Shown here one piece after another: positions 26,381 to 34,840 of a DNA stretch of 64,000 nucleotides. The notes under the pieces are model-generated. The model ran no database searches, was not told where the DNA came from, and worked only from the letters and a program-made list of their open reading frames with translations. The stretch comes from CALJFL01 sp047633055 (GTDB lineage: Bacteria; Pseudomonadota; Gammaproteobacteria; Pseudomonadales; Halieaceae). The stretch covers positions 1 through 64,000 of the forward strand of contig JBLIEI010000011.1 of assembly GCA_047633055.1 (NCBI GenBank), in the 5' to 3' direction. Position 1 is the first letter of the stretch. Each line of letters opens with the position of its first letter. The translations under genes and the position numbers were made by a program.

Positions 26381-27013
26381 ATGGATGAATTCGAGGAAGC
26401 TGGCTACGGAAAGGAGCCCATTGGTTTCGGGGAACGTCCTGCATTAGTTATCGTAGATTTTCAGAAGGGCTTTACTGAAGAGTCGAGTCTACTAGGCAGA
26501 TCTGCCCATGTGCAGCGTGCAGTAGATAATACTGCAACGCTGATTGACCAGGCCCGCCAGCGTGGCATCCCTATTGCTTCATGTAATGTGGCCTGGAAGA
26601 GCCGCGATGATATGGCCTACTGGAAGATTTCGTCGCTCTATGACGGTAGTTTTTTTCACGGTCATCCTTGCACAGAGATCGATCCTAGAATATCGGATCC
26701 TGATTACATTTTTGAGTTTACTAAAACGGCACCGTCCATATTCTTTCAAACGCCAATTCATGCCTGGCTAACCAGACACTGCATTGATACCACTATTATC
26801 ACTGGCTGCACCACATCCGGGTGTGTCCGCGCGTCTATTGTTGACAGTTTTTCCTATGGTTATCGCACCATCGTGCCTGAGGACTGCTGCGGCGATCAAA
26901 ACGAAGAGGCGCACTGGAACAACTTACGTGACGTGGGCAGACGCTATGCCGACGTCACTACATTGGCTGACGTAGTCGGCCACTTTGAAACACATTTTCC
27001 CAAAATAGACTGA
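26381..27013 (+). CDS. Isochorismatase-fold amidohydrolase (maleamate/N-carbamoylsarcosine amidase-like) 3
   Basis: A 210-residue cysteine hydrolase with triad D26 (VIVDFQKGF), K115 (FTKTAPSIF) and C148 (TGCTTSGCVRAS). The TTSGCVRAS motif again points to the N-carbamoylsarcosine amidase and maleamate amidase group. The frame is open from 26279, but the ATG at 26381 follows GGGAG at a proper distance; the extra N-terminal codons overlap site C. An alpha/beta hydrolase starts nine bases after its stop, a pairing reminiscent of NicF/NicD in nicotinate breakdown, where an N-formylmaleamate deformylase and a maleamate amidase work in series. That parallel is suggestive only. Confidence 0.86.
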   Translation: MDEFEEAGYGKEPIGFGERPALVIVDFQKGFTEESSLLGRSAHVQRAVDNTATLIDQARQRGIPIASCNVAWKSRDDMAYWKISSLYDGSFFHGHPCTEIDPRISDPDYIFEFTKTAPSIFFQTPIHAWLTRHCIDTTIITGCTTSGCVRASIVDSFSYGYRTIVPEDCCGDQNEEAHWNNLRDVGRRYADVTTLADVVGHFETHFPKID

Positions 27014-27022
27014 GGAGTCACA

Positions 27023-27826
27023 ATGCCAATCGCGAGAATTAATAATCACAACATGTACTACGAGCTTCATGGTGACGGTCCGCCAGCCATTTATATTGGT
27101 GGCTGGGATACATTTTGTCACGGCAGAGAACATTTCCTAGCGCGGGGTATGACCGATAAATACTCGGTACTTCTAATCGACTACCGTGGCATCGGTGACT
27201 CTGACGATGACCTCAGTATTACCCCAACCACTGAGCTTCATGCCGACGACATTATCGGCTTGCTCGATCACCTGGGCATGAGCAATATCTACTTCGTCGG
27301 TCTGGTGGGTATCGGTGCCTGTATTGGCCAATGGGTTGCAGTAAAAAGACCAGATCTGGTGCGCTGTATGGTAAACATGGGGTGCTGGGCCTACGCGGAC
27401 GATTGCATGCGCGATCAAATCAACGCGCTGGGTACTATGCACGAAAAAGCAGGCTTTCTCGCATTTCAGGAGCTGGTCGCGGTCTACTCATTCAGGCCCG
27501 ATTACTACATTGCCAATCGTCACAAGCTGCTGGGCAGTGGGCGAGTCTGGGGTGTGCTGGAAAATAATGTAACAGCGCATCTGCGCTTTATAGAGGCATG
27601 TAACAGCCACGACATTCGGCCTCATATGAAGGATATCGCTGCGCCAACCTTGATACTTCATGCAGGGCAGGATGTCATCACCGGTCCGCGCACAACCACG
27701 CCGCTTGAAGAGGGTATACCGAATGCGACAGGTGTCACTATGGATAACGTGGCACATGTGGTGGCTGGCAAGGAAGAGAAAATTGCTTTCTGTGAAATTT
27801 TACACGGCTTTCTGGATCAGCACTGA
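27023..27826 (+). CDS. Alpha/beta-fold protein with missing nucleophile
   Basis: A 267-residue alpha/beta hydrolase fold: IYIGGWDTF near the oxyanion hole, a LIDYRGIGDS segment, and a late NVAHVVAG histidine region. The usual nucleophile elbow G-x-S-x-G is here V-G-L-V-G-I-G (92-98), so residue 95 is valine and no serine, cysteine or aspartate is in position. It is therefore unlikely to be a classical serine hydrolase: it may use another mechanism (some family members do C-C or C-N lyase chemistry without a serine) or be a binding protein. It follows isochorismatase-like gene 3 by nine bases and is probably cotranscribed with it. Confidence 0.8.
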   Translation: MPIARINNHNMYYELHGDGPPAIYIGGWDTFCHGREHFLARGMTDKYSVLLIDYRGIGDSDDDLSITPTTELHADDIIGLLDHLGMSNIYFVGLVGIGACIGQWVAVKRPDLVRCMVNMGCWAYADDCMRDQINALGTMHEKAGFLAFQELVAVYSFRPDYYIANRHKLLGSGRVWGVLENNVTAHLRFIEACNSHDIRPHMKDIAAPTLILHAGQDVITGPRTTTPLEEGIPNATGVTMDNVAHVVAGKEEKIAFCEILHGFLDQH

Positions 27827-27855
27827 GCTAGCAAAACTAACCGGTGCGCAGCATC

Positions 27856-29040
27856 TTAAATGATGCCGCGCTCCTTCAGTTCGGCCAATCGCTCTTTGTG
27901 GCCAAGCTCTTCACCAAGTATTTCGTGGTTGTCTTCTCCCAGGCCTCGGCCGGGGGAAGTGGCCACTCTCTCCTCGTCCAACCGAATCGGATTGCGCAAC
28001 ACCTGGAGCTCGCCATCGCGGTGAGGGATTCTGGCACGCATATTGATCTGCTCGACGAAGGGATTATCCAGCGCGGCGGGCAGGTCATATACGGGTGCCA
28101 CCGGTACGTGTGTCTGTAACTTCGCAAGCCAGTTCGCGGTCACGTCTTGCTGCAATATCTCATCAAGCACCGGGGTAAGCGCATCGCGGTTAGTGGCACG
28201 GTCACGCATGGTGGCAAAGCGTGTATCGTCGGCTAATTCAGGATGTCCTATGATGTCGATCAGCAAGCCCCAGAACTTATCTGTCATGCACATAACAAAA
28301 ATCCAGCCGTCAGCAGATTTGAGTAGCTGTACCGGGGTCTGTGATGGATGCGAGCTGCGCGGCAGGCGCTCGGTGCGGATGTCATGATTCATATACCAGG
28401 TGCCGGGGTAGCTCAACTGGTGTAGCGCGACGTCAAACAGACTGACATCTACATCCCGGCCGCCGTCTTTGGCTCGCCCGATTAGCGCGGCAAGGCATCC
28501 CATGCCGGCAACAGTGCCAGTCATGAAGTCGATCATTGAAAGCCCAAATCGTGACGGCGGTGAATCGGGCTCGCCTGTTAGTGATAAGAAGCCGCACTCA
28601 GACTGCATAAGGTAGTCATAACCAGGCCAGTCTGCACGATCGTTGTCGCGTCCGTAGGCTGAAATGTGGGTACAGATAATGTCGTCTTTTATTCCTTTGA
28701 GGCTGGCGTAGTCCAGGCCGAGGCGGGCGGGCTGATTGCCCCGCAGGTTGTTCCATACTACATCGGCTGTTTTCACCAGTTCGTGAAACAGGGCCTTGCC
28801 CTCGTCACTCTTTAAATTCAGCGTGACACTTTTTTTGTTTAAATTGAATGCTTGGAAGTAAGCACTATCATCCTCAGCCAGTAATACTGCCCCGGTTTGA
28901 CGGGCCGGGTCACCGCCAGATTCGCGACTTTCTATTTTGATGACTTCAGCGCCCAGGTCAGCCAGGAACATAGAGCCATATGGGCCCGCACCGAATTGTT
29001 CAATCGCCAGTACACGAATGCCTTGCAAGGGTAGGTTCAT
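27856..29040 (-). CDS. Family III (CaiB/BaiF) CoA-transferase 2
   Basis: A 394-residue CaiB/BaiF CoA-transferase. LPLQGIRVLAIEQFGAGPYG and the FLADLGAEVIKIE signature open the protein, and the catalytic aspartate is D171 (SMIDFMTGTVAGMG). It transfers CoA to a free acid from a donor thioester. The gene is convergent with the alpha/beta-fold gene and divergent from hyuA; CGGACA site D lies in the intergenic region. TAGGAGTG is ten bases before the ATG. A role in activating the acid produced by the amidases is inferred from context. Confidence 0.88.
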   Translation of the reverse strand: MNLPLQGIRVLAIEQFGAGPYGSMFLADLGAEVIKIESRESGGDPARQTGAVLLAEDDSAYFQAFNLNKKSVTLNLKSDEGKALFHELVKTADVVWNNLRGNQPARLGLDYASLKGIKDDIICTHISAYGRDNDRADWPGYDYLMQSECGFLSLTGEPDSPPSRFGLSMIDFMTGTVAGMGCLAALIGRAKDGGRDVDVSLFDVALHQLSYPGTWYMNHDIRTERLPRSSHPSQTPVQLLKSADGWIFVMCMTDKFWGLLIDIIGHPELADDTRFATMRDRATNRDALTPVLDEILQQDVTANWLAKLQTHVPVAPVYDLPAALDNPFVEQINMRARIPHRDGELQVLRNPIRLDEERVATSPGRGLGEDNHEILGEELGHKERLAELKERGII

Positions 29041-29166
29041 CGATTAGTCACTCCTAATAGGGAAATTTGTAATCTAAACGCTTGTTTTTCTAGTGCGCTT
29101 ATAGCAACACTTGCGCCGTCGACTGAATTACTGCATTCTAGCATGGAATAGATAATACGAGTCAAA

Positions 29167-29176
29167 TGTCCGGTCA
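29167..29176 (-). promoter_or_regulatory. CGGACA element, site D
   Basis: On the minus strand TGACCGGACA, the same ten bases as site F. It lies between the divergent CaiB 2 and hyuA genes, 50 bases before the hyuA start. Confidence 0.55.
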
Positions 29177-29225
29177 ATTGTTTGGTCGCTTTGGCAAATC
29201 AAAAACTAAATATCAGAGGTTTATC

Positions 29226-31283
29226 ATGTCTTATCGCCTAGGAGTCGATGTAGGGGGAACGTTTACTGACCTCCTGCTAGTCGACGAAACCTCGGGAAAA
29301 GTTTTCACCGCTAAAGTGCCCAGCACACCAGACGATTCTTCAATTGGTGTTCTGAACGGCATTGAACGTGTTTGTGAGAATGCCGGCGTCGATCCAAGCA
29401 AAATATCCCAAGTAATGCACGGTACCACCGTCGCTACTAACACAGTGCTGACCGGTGACGGTGCCAAGGTTGGCCTGGTAACCACCAAAGGCTTTCGGCA
29501 AGTTTTACAGATAGCGCGCTCCTTTGTTCCCGGTGGTTTGGGCGGCTGGGTGATCTATAACAAGAGGGATGCGCTTGCGCCGCTGTCTTGCACCATCGAA
29601 GCAGACGAGCGAATGGGCGCTGACGGCAAGGTTGTCCGCCCCCTCAATAAGAGTGCCTTGAAAAAGTCATTAAAAAGTCTCAAGAGTGAGAATATTGAGG
29701 CTCTTACAGTTTGCCTTATTAACTCTTACGCCAATGGCAAGCACGAGAAAGAAGTGGCCAGGATTGCCAAAGAAGTCTTGCCCGGCATCCCAATTTCCAT
29801 CTCTTACGATGTGGCACCTGAAATGCAGGAGTATGAGCGAGCTATTACAACCGTTGCTAACTCCTATGTGCGACCCAAGGTCTCGAAGTACGTACAGAAC
29901 CTGCAGCGTAAGCTCACTAAAGAGATGAAGGGTGTCAAACTCCACATTTTGCGCTCCGATGGGGGCATGGCGTCATCAAAAGTCGCTGAGGCTCTTCCTG
30001 TCAATTTGCTAATGAGTGGGCCTGCAGGTGGCGTCTCAGGCGCTGTTTGGGTAGCCAAGCAAGCGGGCTTTAAAGACCTGCTTACCTTCGACATGGGTGG
30101 TACTTCTACAGATGTGGCGCTGGTGCAGGATGGCAAAGCGCAATTGCGACGTGAAACGACCGTTGGTGACGTCACAGTCCGCGCCTCGTCAGTTGACGTG
30201 CGTACTGTGGGTGCTGGTGGCGGATCAATTGCTCACGTGCCAGAGATAACGGGTGCGCTGCGTGTTGGCCCCGACAGTGCGGGTGCTGAGCCAGGTCCAG
30301 CGGCGTACAACAAAAGCGGAACACTACCCACAGTTACCGATGCTAATGTCGTATTAGGCTATCTCCCTAGCGAAGTGCGGCTGGGTGGCGATATGGAAAT
30401 TCGTAAAGACCTCGCCGAAAAGGCCATTCGACCCATAGCCAAGGCGCTGGGTATTTCGGTCAAACGCGCAGCGGCGGGCATTATCGATATCGTCAACGAG
30501 ACTATGTATGGCGCCTTGCGTCTGGTTTCGGTTGAACAAGGCCATGACCCTCGCGATTTCGCGCTGATAGGCTTTGGTGGCGCGGGTCCGTTGCATGCCA
30601 ACGCACTCGGCAAGTTAATGAACAGCTGGCCGGTAATCATTCCACCGGGTCCCGGTGTACTTTGTGCCTACGGCGACGCGACCACCCGCGTGCGTGACGA
30701 AGCGTCACGCACGTTTATACGTCGGTTTAGCCAAACTACCGTCCCACAGGTGGTGAAGGTGTTTGAAAAGCTGGCGGCGCAGGCTGAAAAGACCATCGAA
30801 AAAGAAGGCGTGCCAAAAAAGGATCGTACGATTACTTACCAGGCAGATATTCGGTACCACGGACAAGGTCTTCTGTTGACGGTCGATTTCGAACTGAAAG
30901 ATCTACGTTCAACTGGGCTCGATGTAATCGGTGATCAGTTCGAAGAAATGCATAAACAGCTCTTCACGTTCGCTCTAGAGAGCGATAAGGAACTTGTTAA
31001 CCTGCGGGCTGTTGCACAGGGACGCTCCGCTGATATTGAGCCACAGCGGGTTGCCAAAGGGTCTCGCACACCGAATAACTCATCGGTGATAGGTAGCTCT
31101 TCTGTTTACATGGACAGGAAGGACCAAGAGGCCACACTGTACAAGCGATCAGAGCTACGCGCCGGCAATGAAGTAGCCGGACCAGCCGTCGTACTGGAGA
31201 TGGACTCGACCACAGTTATTTTGTCAGGACACATTGGCAAGATAGATACTTACGGAAATATTCTGATTACGCCACAAGCGTAA
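29226..31283 (+). CDS. hyuA: HyuA-family ATP-dependent hydantoinase/oxoprolinase subunit A
   Basis: A 685-residue protein of the hydantoinase A/acetone carboxylase beta family. The N-terminal phosphate-binding motif GVDVGGTFTDLLLVDE (about 6-20), the MHGTTVATNTVL segment and the central LTFDMGGTSTDVAL nucleotide motif are intact. With HyuB it hydrolyses cyclic amides such as hydantoins, N-methylhydantoin, 5-oxoproline or caprolactam at the expense of ATP. Start 29226 is chosen over 29166, since MSYRLGVDVGGT is the family N-terminus. hyuB starts 19 bases after its stop. CGGACA site D lies upstream. Acetone-carboxylase-like function is less likely because the small gamma subunit is absent. Confidence 0.9.
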   Translation: MSYRLGVDVGGTFTDLLLVDETSGKVFTAKVPSTPDDSSIGVLNGIERVCENAGVDPSKISQVMHGTTVATNTVLTGDGAKVGLVTTKGFRQVLQIARSFVPGGLGGWVIYNKRDALAPLSCTIEADERMGADGKVVRPLNKSALKKSLKSLKSENIEALTVCLINSYANGKHEKEVARIAKEVLPGIPISISYDVAPEMQEYERAITTVANSYVRPKVSKYVQNLQRKLTKEMKGVKLHILRSDGGMASSKVAEALPVNLLMSGPAGGVSGAVWVAKQAGFKDLLTFDMGGTSTDVALVQDGKAQLRRETTVGDVTVRASSVDVRTVGAGGGSIAHVPEITGALRVGPDSAGAEPGPAAYNKSGTLPTVTDANVVLGYLPSEVRLGGDMEIRKDLAEKAIRPIAKALGISVKRAAAGIIDIVNETMYGALRLVSVEQGHDPRDFALIGFGGAGPLHANALGKLMNSWPVIIPPGPGVLCAYGDATTRVRDEASRTFIRRFSQTTVPQVVKVFEKLAAQAEKTIEKEGVPKKDRTITYQADIRYHGQGLLLTVDFELKDLRSTGLDVIGDQFEEMHKQLFTFALESDKELVNLRAVAQGRSADIEPQRVAKGSRTPNNSSVIGSSSVYMDRKDQEATLYKRSELRAGNEVAGPAVVLEMDSTTVILSGHIGKIDTYGNILITPQA

Positions 31284-31302
31284 CGGACGAGGAGCAGAGC
31301 AA

Positions 31303-33249
31303 ATGCCAGCAACCATCGTTGAACGTAACACGACCAAGTTCAAGCGAAAGAACATGGATCCCATCACGCTCGATATCATCGAAAATGCGATGATGAATGC
31401 AAGATATGAAATGGATACGGTGCTATTTAGAACCGCCATGTCACCAGGAATAAGAGAGCAGCACGACGAGTTTCCAATGATTGCCAACCTTGAAGGTAAG
31501 ATGGTAGTCGGTCAGTTCGGTAGCTTTATTCACGGATTTAAAGAGGCCTATGACGGCACTATCGAGGAGGGAGATCTGTTTCTGACAACGGATCCCTACT
31601 CATGTAACGGCGCCATAAGTCACGTGAATGACTGGCTGTTGTTGCGTCCTATCTTTAAGGATGGACGCCTCATTGCCTATGCCGCCATGTTTGGTCATAT
31701 GACTGATGTGGGCGGTAAGGTGCCTGGCAGTCTGCCCACCGATGCGCGTGAAATTTTTGAAGAAGGCATTCGCATTCCACCCACCAAGATCTATAAGAAT
31801 GATGAGCTGCAGGAAGATATGCTCAACCTCATCCTGCATAACTGTCGTTTGCCGCATTGGAACCGCAGTGACTTCAACGCTCTAGTGGCTGCGATTAGAA
31901 CAGCTGAAAAACGTGTTATAGAAATAGCAGAAAGATTCGGTGATGACAATTTCTATTCAGCGCTCGATGAACTACTGGCACGTAACAAGCGCGCTATGGC
32001 GAAGTTGATCAAGAACACTGTGCCGACCACGAAGCAGGTTTTTGAAGATTATATCTGTGACGATGGTTTGGGCATGGGGCCTTACAAGATCAAATGTACA
32101 ATGTGGCGCAAGGGTGACAAGGTTATTTTTGACTTTGAAGGGACCGATCCGCAGTCGATCAGCTCGATAAACTTCTTGCTCAATGAAGAGATGTTCAAGA
32201 TGTTCTGTGGCGTGTATATGATCATGATTTTTGATCCACAGATTATGTTTAATGATGGTTTCTATGATTTGATGGAAGTCAAGATTCCTCATGGGACTTT
32301 ACTCAAACCGCGAGAGCCGGCTGCATTGTCATGTCGTACGCACGCGCTGGGCCGGATCTTTGACGTGCTCGCTGGTTTGCTAGGTCAAGGCGACCCTGAT
32401 TTCCTGGCGGGTGCCGGTTTCTCTGACAGCCCGCACTTTATGTACTCAGGTTACGACAAAAACGGTGAATGGTACCAGCTATACTCCATCGGTTTCGGCG
32501 GTATACCCGGTAAGCCTTCAGGGGATGGTCCAGATGGTCACTCGCTGTGGCCCAGTTTCACCAATGTGCCTAATGAATTTCTGGAAAGCTACTTTCCGCT
32601 GCGTATCGAAGTGTATGAAACGATAGCTGATAGCGGTGGCGCCGGTATGCACAGAGGCGGCAATGGCTTGCGTATGGGCTACTGTTTTCTGGAGCCTGGC
32701 ACGATTTCGGTGCACGACGATCGCTGGTTAACGTATCCATGGGGTGTCAACGGCGGAGAGCCAGGACGGCGATCCGAAAAGCTACTTCACCGTGCCGATG
32801 GCACTATAGAGAAACTGCCTTCCAAGTGTGATCTCATAGAAGTTAATGCTGGCGACACCTTGCACTTCAATACTTGGGGTGGCGGCGGTTGTGGCGATCC
32901 GTTCCTGCGACCTGCTGAGCGCGTGTCTTTCGATGTAAAAGCCGGCCTGGTTACGCGAGAGGGAGCCAAGCGCTACGGTGTTGTTCTGCAGGACGATTTA
33001 ACCGTAAACGAGAAACGCACGGTCACGCTGCGGGCAAAACTGTCCAAAGCGCGCGGCAAGCCGCCCTTGTTTGATCGTGGCGGTACTATCGACGAGCTCA
33101 AGGCACGTTGCTTCAAGGAAACCGGACTGCAGCCACCGCGCCAGCCTGAGTTCCAATCATGGGCGACGGCATTGCTCGATGTAACACCGAAAAAGCCGAA
33201 AGTGGTGAAGCGTAAAACAAGCGCTAAACGTAAAAAGAAGACCGCCTGA
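31303..33249 (+). CDS. hyuB: HyuB-family ATP-dependent hydantoinase/oxoprolinase subunit B
   Basis: A 648-residue protein of the hydantoinase B family: MDPITLDIIENAMMNARYEM, RTAMSPGIREQHDEF, FLTTDPYSCNGAISHVND (a conserved metal/substrate region), GGAGMHRGGNGLRMGY and WGGGGCGDP are all characteristic. It forms the second half of the ATP-dependent cyclic-amide hydrolase with HyuA. The C-terminal 25 residues are strikingly lysine-rich (TPKKPKVVKRKTSAKRKKK), longer and more basic than I expect for the family. GAGGAG precedes the ATG. A terminator follows the stop codon. Confidence 0.9.
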   Translation: MPATIVERNTTKFKRKNMDPITLDIIENAMMNARYEMDTVLFRTAMSPGIREQHDEFPMIANLEGKMVVGQFGSFIHGFKEAYDGTIEEGDLFLTTDPYSCNGAISHVNDWLLLRPIFKDGRLIAYAAMFGHMTDVGGKVPGSLPTDAREIFEEGIRIPPTKIYKNDELQEDMLNLILHNCRLPHWNRSDFNALVAAIRTAEKRVIEIAERFGDDNFYSALDELLARNKRAMAKLIKNTVPTTKQVFEDYICDDGLGMGPYKIKCTMWRKGDKVIFDFEGTDPQSISSINFLLNEEMFKMFCGVYMIMIFDPQIMFNDGFYDLMEVKIPHGTLLKPREPAALSCRTHALGRIFDVLAGLLGQGDPDFLAGAGFSDSPHFMYSGYDKNGEWYQLYSIGFGGIPGKPSGDGPDGHSLWPSFTNVPNEFLESYFPLRIEVYETIADSGGAGMHRGGNGLRMGYCFLEPGTISVHDDRWLTYPWGVNGGEPGRRSEKLLHRADGTIEKLPSKCDLIEVNAGDTLHFNTWGGGGCGDPFLRPAERVSFDVKAGLVTREGAKRYGVVLQDDLTVNEKRTVTLRAKLSKARGKPPLFDRGGTIDELKARCFKETGLQPPRQPEFQSWATALLDVTPKKPKVVKRKTSAKRKKKTA

Positions 33250-33263
33250 CGTGGGTCGAAATT

Positions 33264-33297
33264 AAAAAGGGGCGCTTAATAGCGCCCCTTTTTTTTG
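33264..33297. terminator. Intrinsic terminator after hyuB
   Basis: AAGGGGCGC TTAATA GCGCCCCTT stem-loop with T-run on the right and A-run on the left, between convergent hyuB and the HpaB-like gene. Confidence 0.92.
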
Positions 33298-33328
33298 GAG
33301 AGTGAAAAGGCCGTCGTGATTAGGCTAA

Positions 33329-34834
33329 CTAGCAGCCCTTGTCACAACATTGCCCTGGTTGGCGTTGTCGATTGGGCGCGCCACTTGAACCACGGTCGGC
33401 TACCCCTCTATCGAGCAGTCTTTCTACCAGTTCTTTGCGCTCCTCAACCGGGTAGCGTCGATAGATTTCGCGCTTCATGGCCTGCGGTGAGCCGCCACCA
33501 TGCAAGCTTATTATCGACATCCAGCCAGCTGTGTTAGACGCGGTAACGTCTTCCAATAGTCTAGCAACCTCAATGCGTTTCTCGTAGGGCACATCTGCCC
33601 GTGCGCGCAGCACGGTGGCCAAGTCGCCCGCCGTGTGTGGATTGTGGTCTTCATCGGGCCCAGGCAAAGCGACAATTAAGCCACCCGATACCTCGTGGGC
33701 AGTGCGATGCATGTCGTAGATTTGAGTGGCCAGTAACAGCTTGCCCACATTGGAGAATACGGGTTCTGGCTGCCAGGCTCCCGAAGGGTCTTCTACGCCA
33801 TAAACCGACGCGGCTACACCACAGGCAAAGAAGCCTTCGACAATTTTGATGAGCTCTACCATCGACTCCCGAATGTGGGGAACCTCGGCCGGGTCTAGCC
33901 CGTTGGCCTCACTCATCAAGGCTCCAGCACCAATCAATAAGTCACCAAATCCCGCACGTGCGCCTATACAGCTGTGGCGATGGTGTGATGCGTAATTGGT
34001 GACGAGGTATTCAGAGTGCTGGTACTCACCTGCCATAAAAACGCGTTCCCAGGGCACGAATACATCTTTGAACATACAAACAGCTGTGGCTTGTCCATAC
34101 TTGGCGCTAAATTTGGCTGCAGGGTCACCGGCACGTCCGGCAGCTCTGGAAATGATGGTTAAGCCATCGATATCGATGGGCACAGCGCAGCAGACCGCAA
34201 AATCGGTATCGTCTTCGAGCATACTGCGGCAGGGCATGACCAGGAGTTCATGCATGTAAGGGGCGCCGGTTACGATGGCCTTGGTACCTGATATTACAAT
34301 GCCGTCAGCGCGCCGCTCACTAATGTGTACATAGGTGTCCGGTTCGGGCTGCTTGTGGGGGCGCAAGGTTCGATCACCTTTTGCGTCGGTCATCGCCACG
34401 CCCAGTGTCAGGTCTCGGTCCTGAATATCGTGAAGGTAGGCCATAAATCGCTGATGGTAGTCAGTACCGTCTTCAGAGTCTGCGCGGAAGGTGCCCTGAT
34501 GAATTGCGTTCAGCGCGTCGTGACTCAAATATCGCTGGGCGCAGCCACTTTCCCGGCACAGCAGACGAACCGCCTCAAGCTTGCTCAGCAGGTCCTCACT
34601 GTGCCGATTGATGTGGATCATTCGATTAACCGTTTTACCACTGGACTCCTGTGTCTCCAGCATGAGACCGCCATATTCGGGGCGAAGGGCAAAGTCATAG
34701 GTTACACCGACAGCATTAATACCGGGGCGTAATTTGGGTTCATCGGCAACACTGGCTACGCGTTCACCGTCTATATAAACAACAGGGTTATAGCTGCGTA
34801 AGCTTTCCCTATACTGCTCGGCTGTCATTAACAT
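33329..34834 (-). CDS. HpaB-family protein close to 4-hydroxybutyryl-CoA dehydratase (AbfD-like)
   Basis: A 501-residue member of the HpaB flavoprotein family. Segments GTDYHQRFMAYLHDIQDRDL, MTDAKGDR, VTGAPYMHELLVMP, PWERVFMAGEY and HGGGSPQAMKR match 4-hydroxybutyryl-CoA dehydratase/vinylacetyl-CoA isomerase more than the phenol hydroxylases. However, of the iron-sulfur ligands of that enzyme (C99, C103, H292, C299, from memory) only C98 and H285 are kept here; Y102 and A292 replace the other two cysteines. A dehydratase using a [4Fe-4S] cluster is therefore unlikely, and a flavin monooxygenase or another reaction must be considered. The last 20 residues are Cys-rich (GQCCDKGC). It is the last gene of the minus-strand set gntR-citE-mmgE-hpaB, six bases after mmgE. 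Confidence 0.8.
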   Translation of the reverse strand: MLMTAEQYRESLRSYNPVVYIDGERVASVADEPKLRPGINAVGVTYDFALRPEYGGLMLETQESSGKTVNRMIHINRHSEDLLSKLEAVRLLCRESGCAQRYLSHDALNAIHQGTFRADSEDGTDYHQRFMAYLHDIQDRDLTLGVAMTDAKGDRTLRPHKQPEPDTYVHISERRADGIVISGTKAIVTGAPYMHELLVMPCRSMLEDDTDFAVCCAVPIDIDGLTIISRAAGRAGDPAAKFSAKYGQATAVCMFKDVFVPWERVFMAGEYQHSEYLVTNYASHHRHSCIGARAGFGDLLIGAGALMSEANGLDPAEVPHIRESMVELIKIVEGFFACGVAASVYGVEDPSGAWQPEPVFSNVGKLLLATQIYDMHRTAHEVSGGLIVALPGPDEDHNPHTAGDLATVLRARADVPYEKRIEVARLLEDVTASNTAGWMSIISLHGGGSPQAMKREIYRRYPVEERKELVERLLDRGVADRGSSGAPNRQRQPGQCCDKGC

Positions 34835-34840
34835 GGTCTA

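Noticed and set aside
29226..33249. HyuA/HyuB as acetone carboxylase
   Set aside because: No small gamma subunit gene, and the neighbours are amidases, favouring cyclic-amide hydrolysis.
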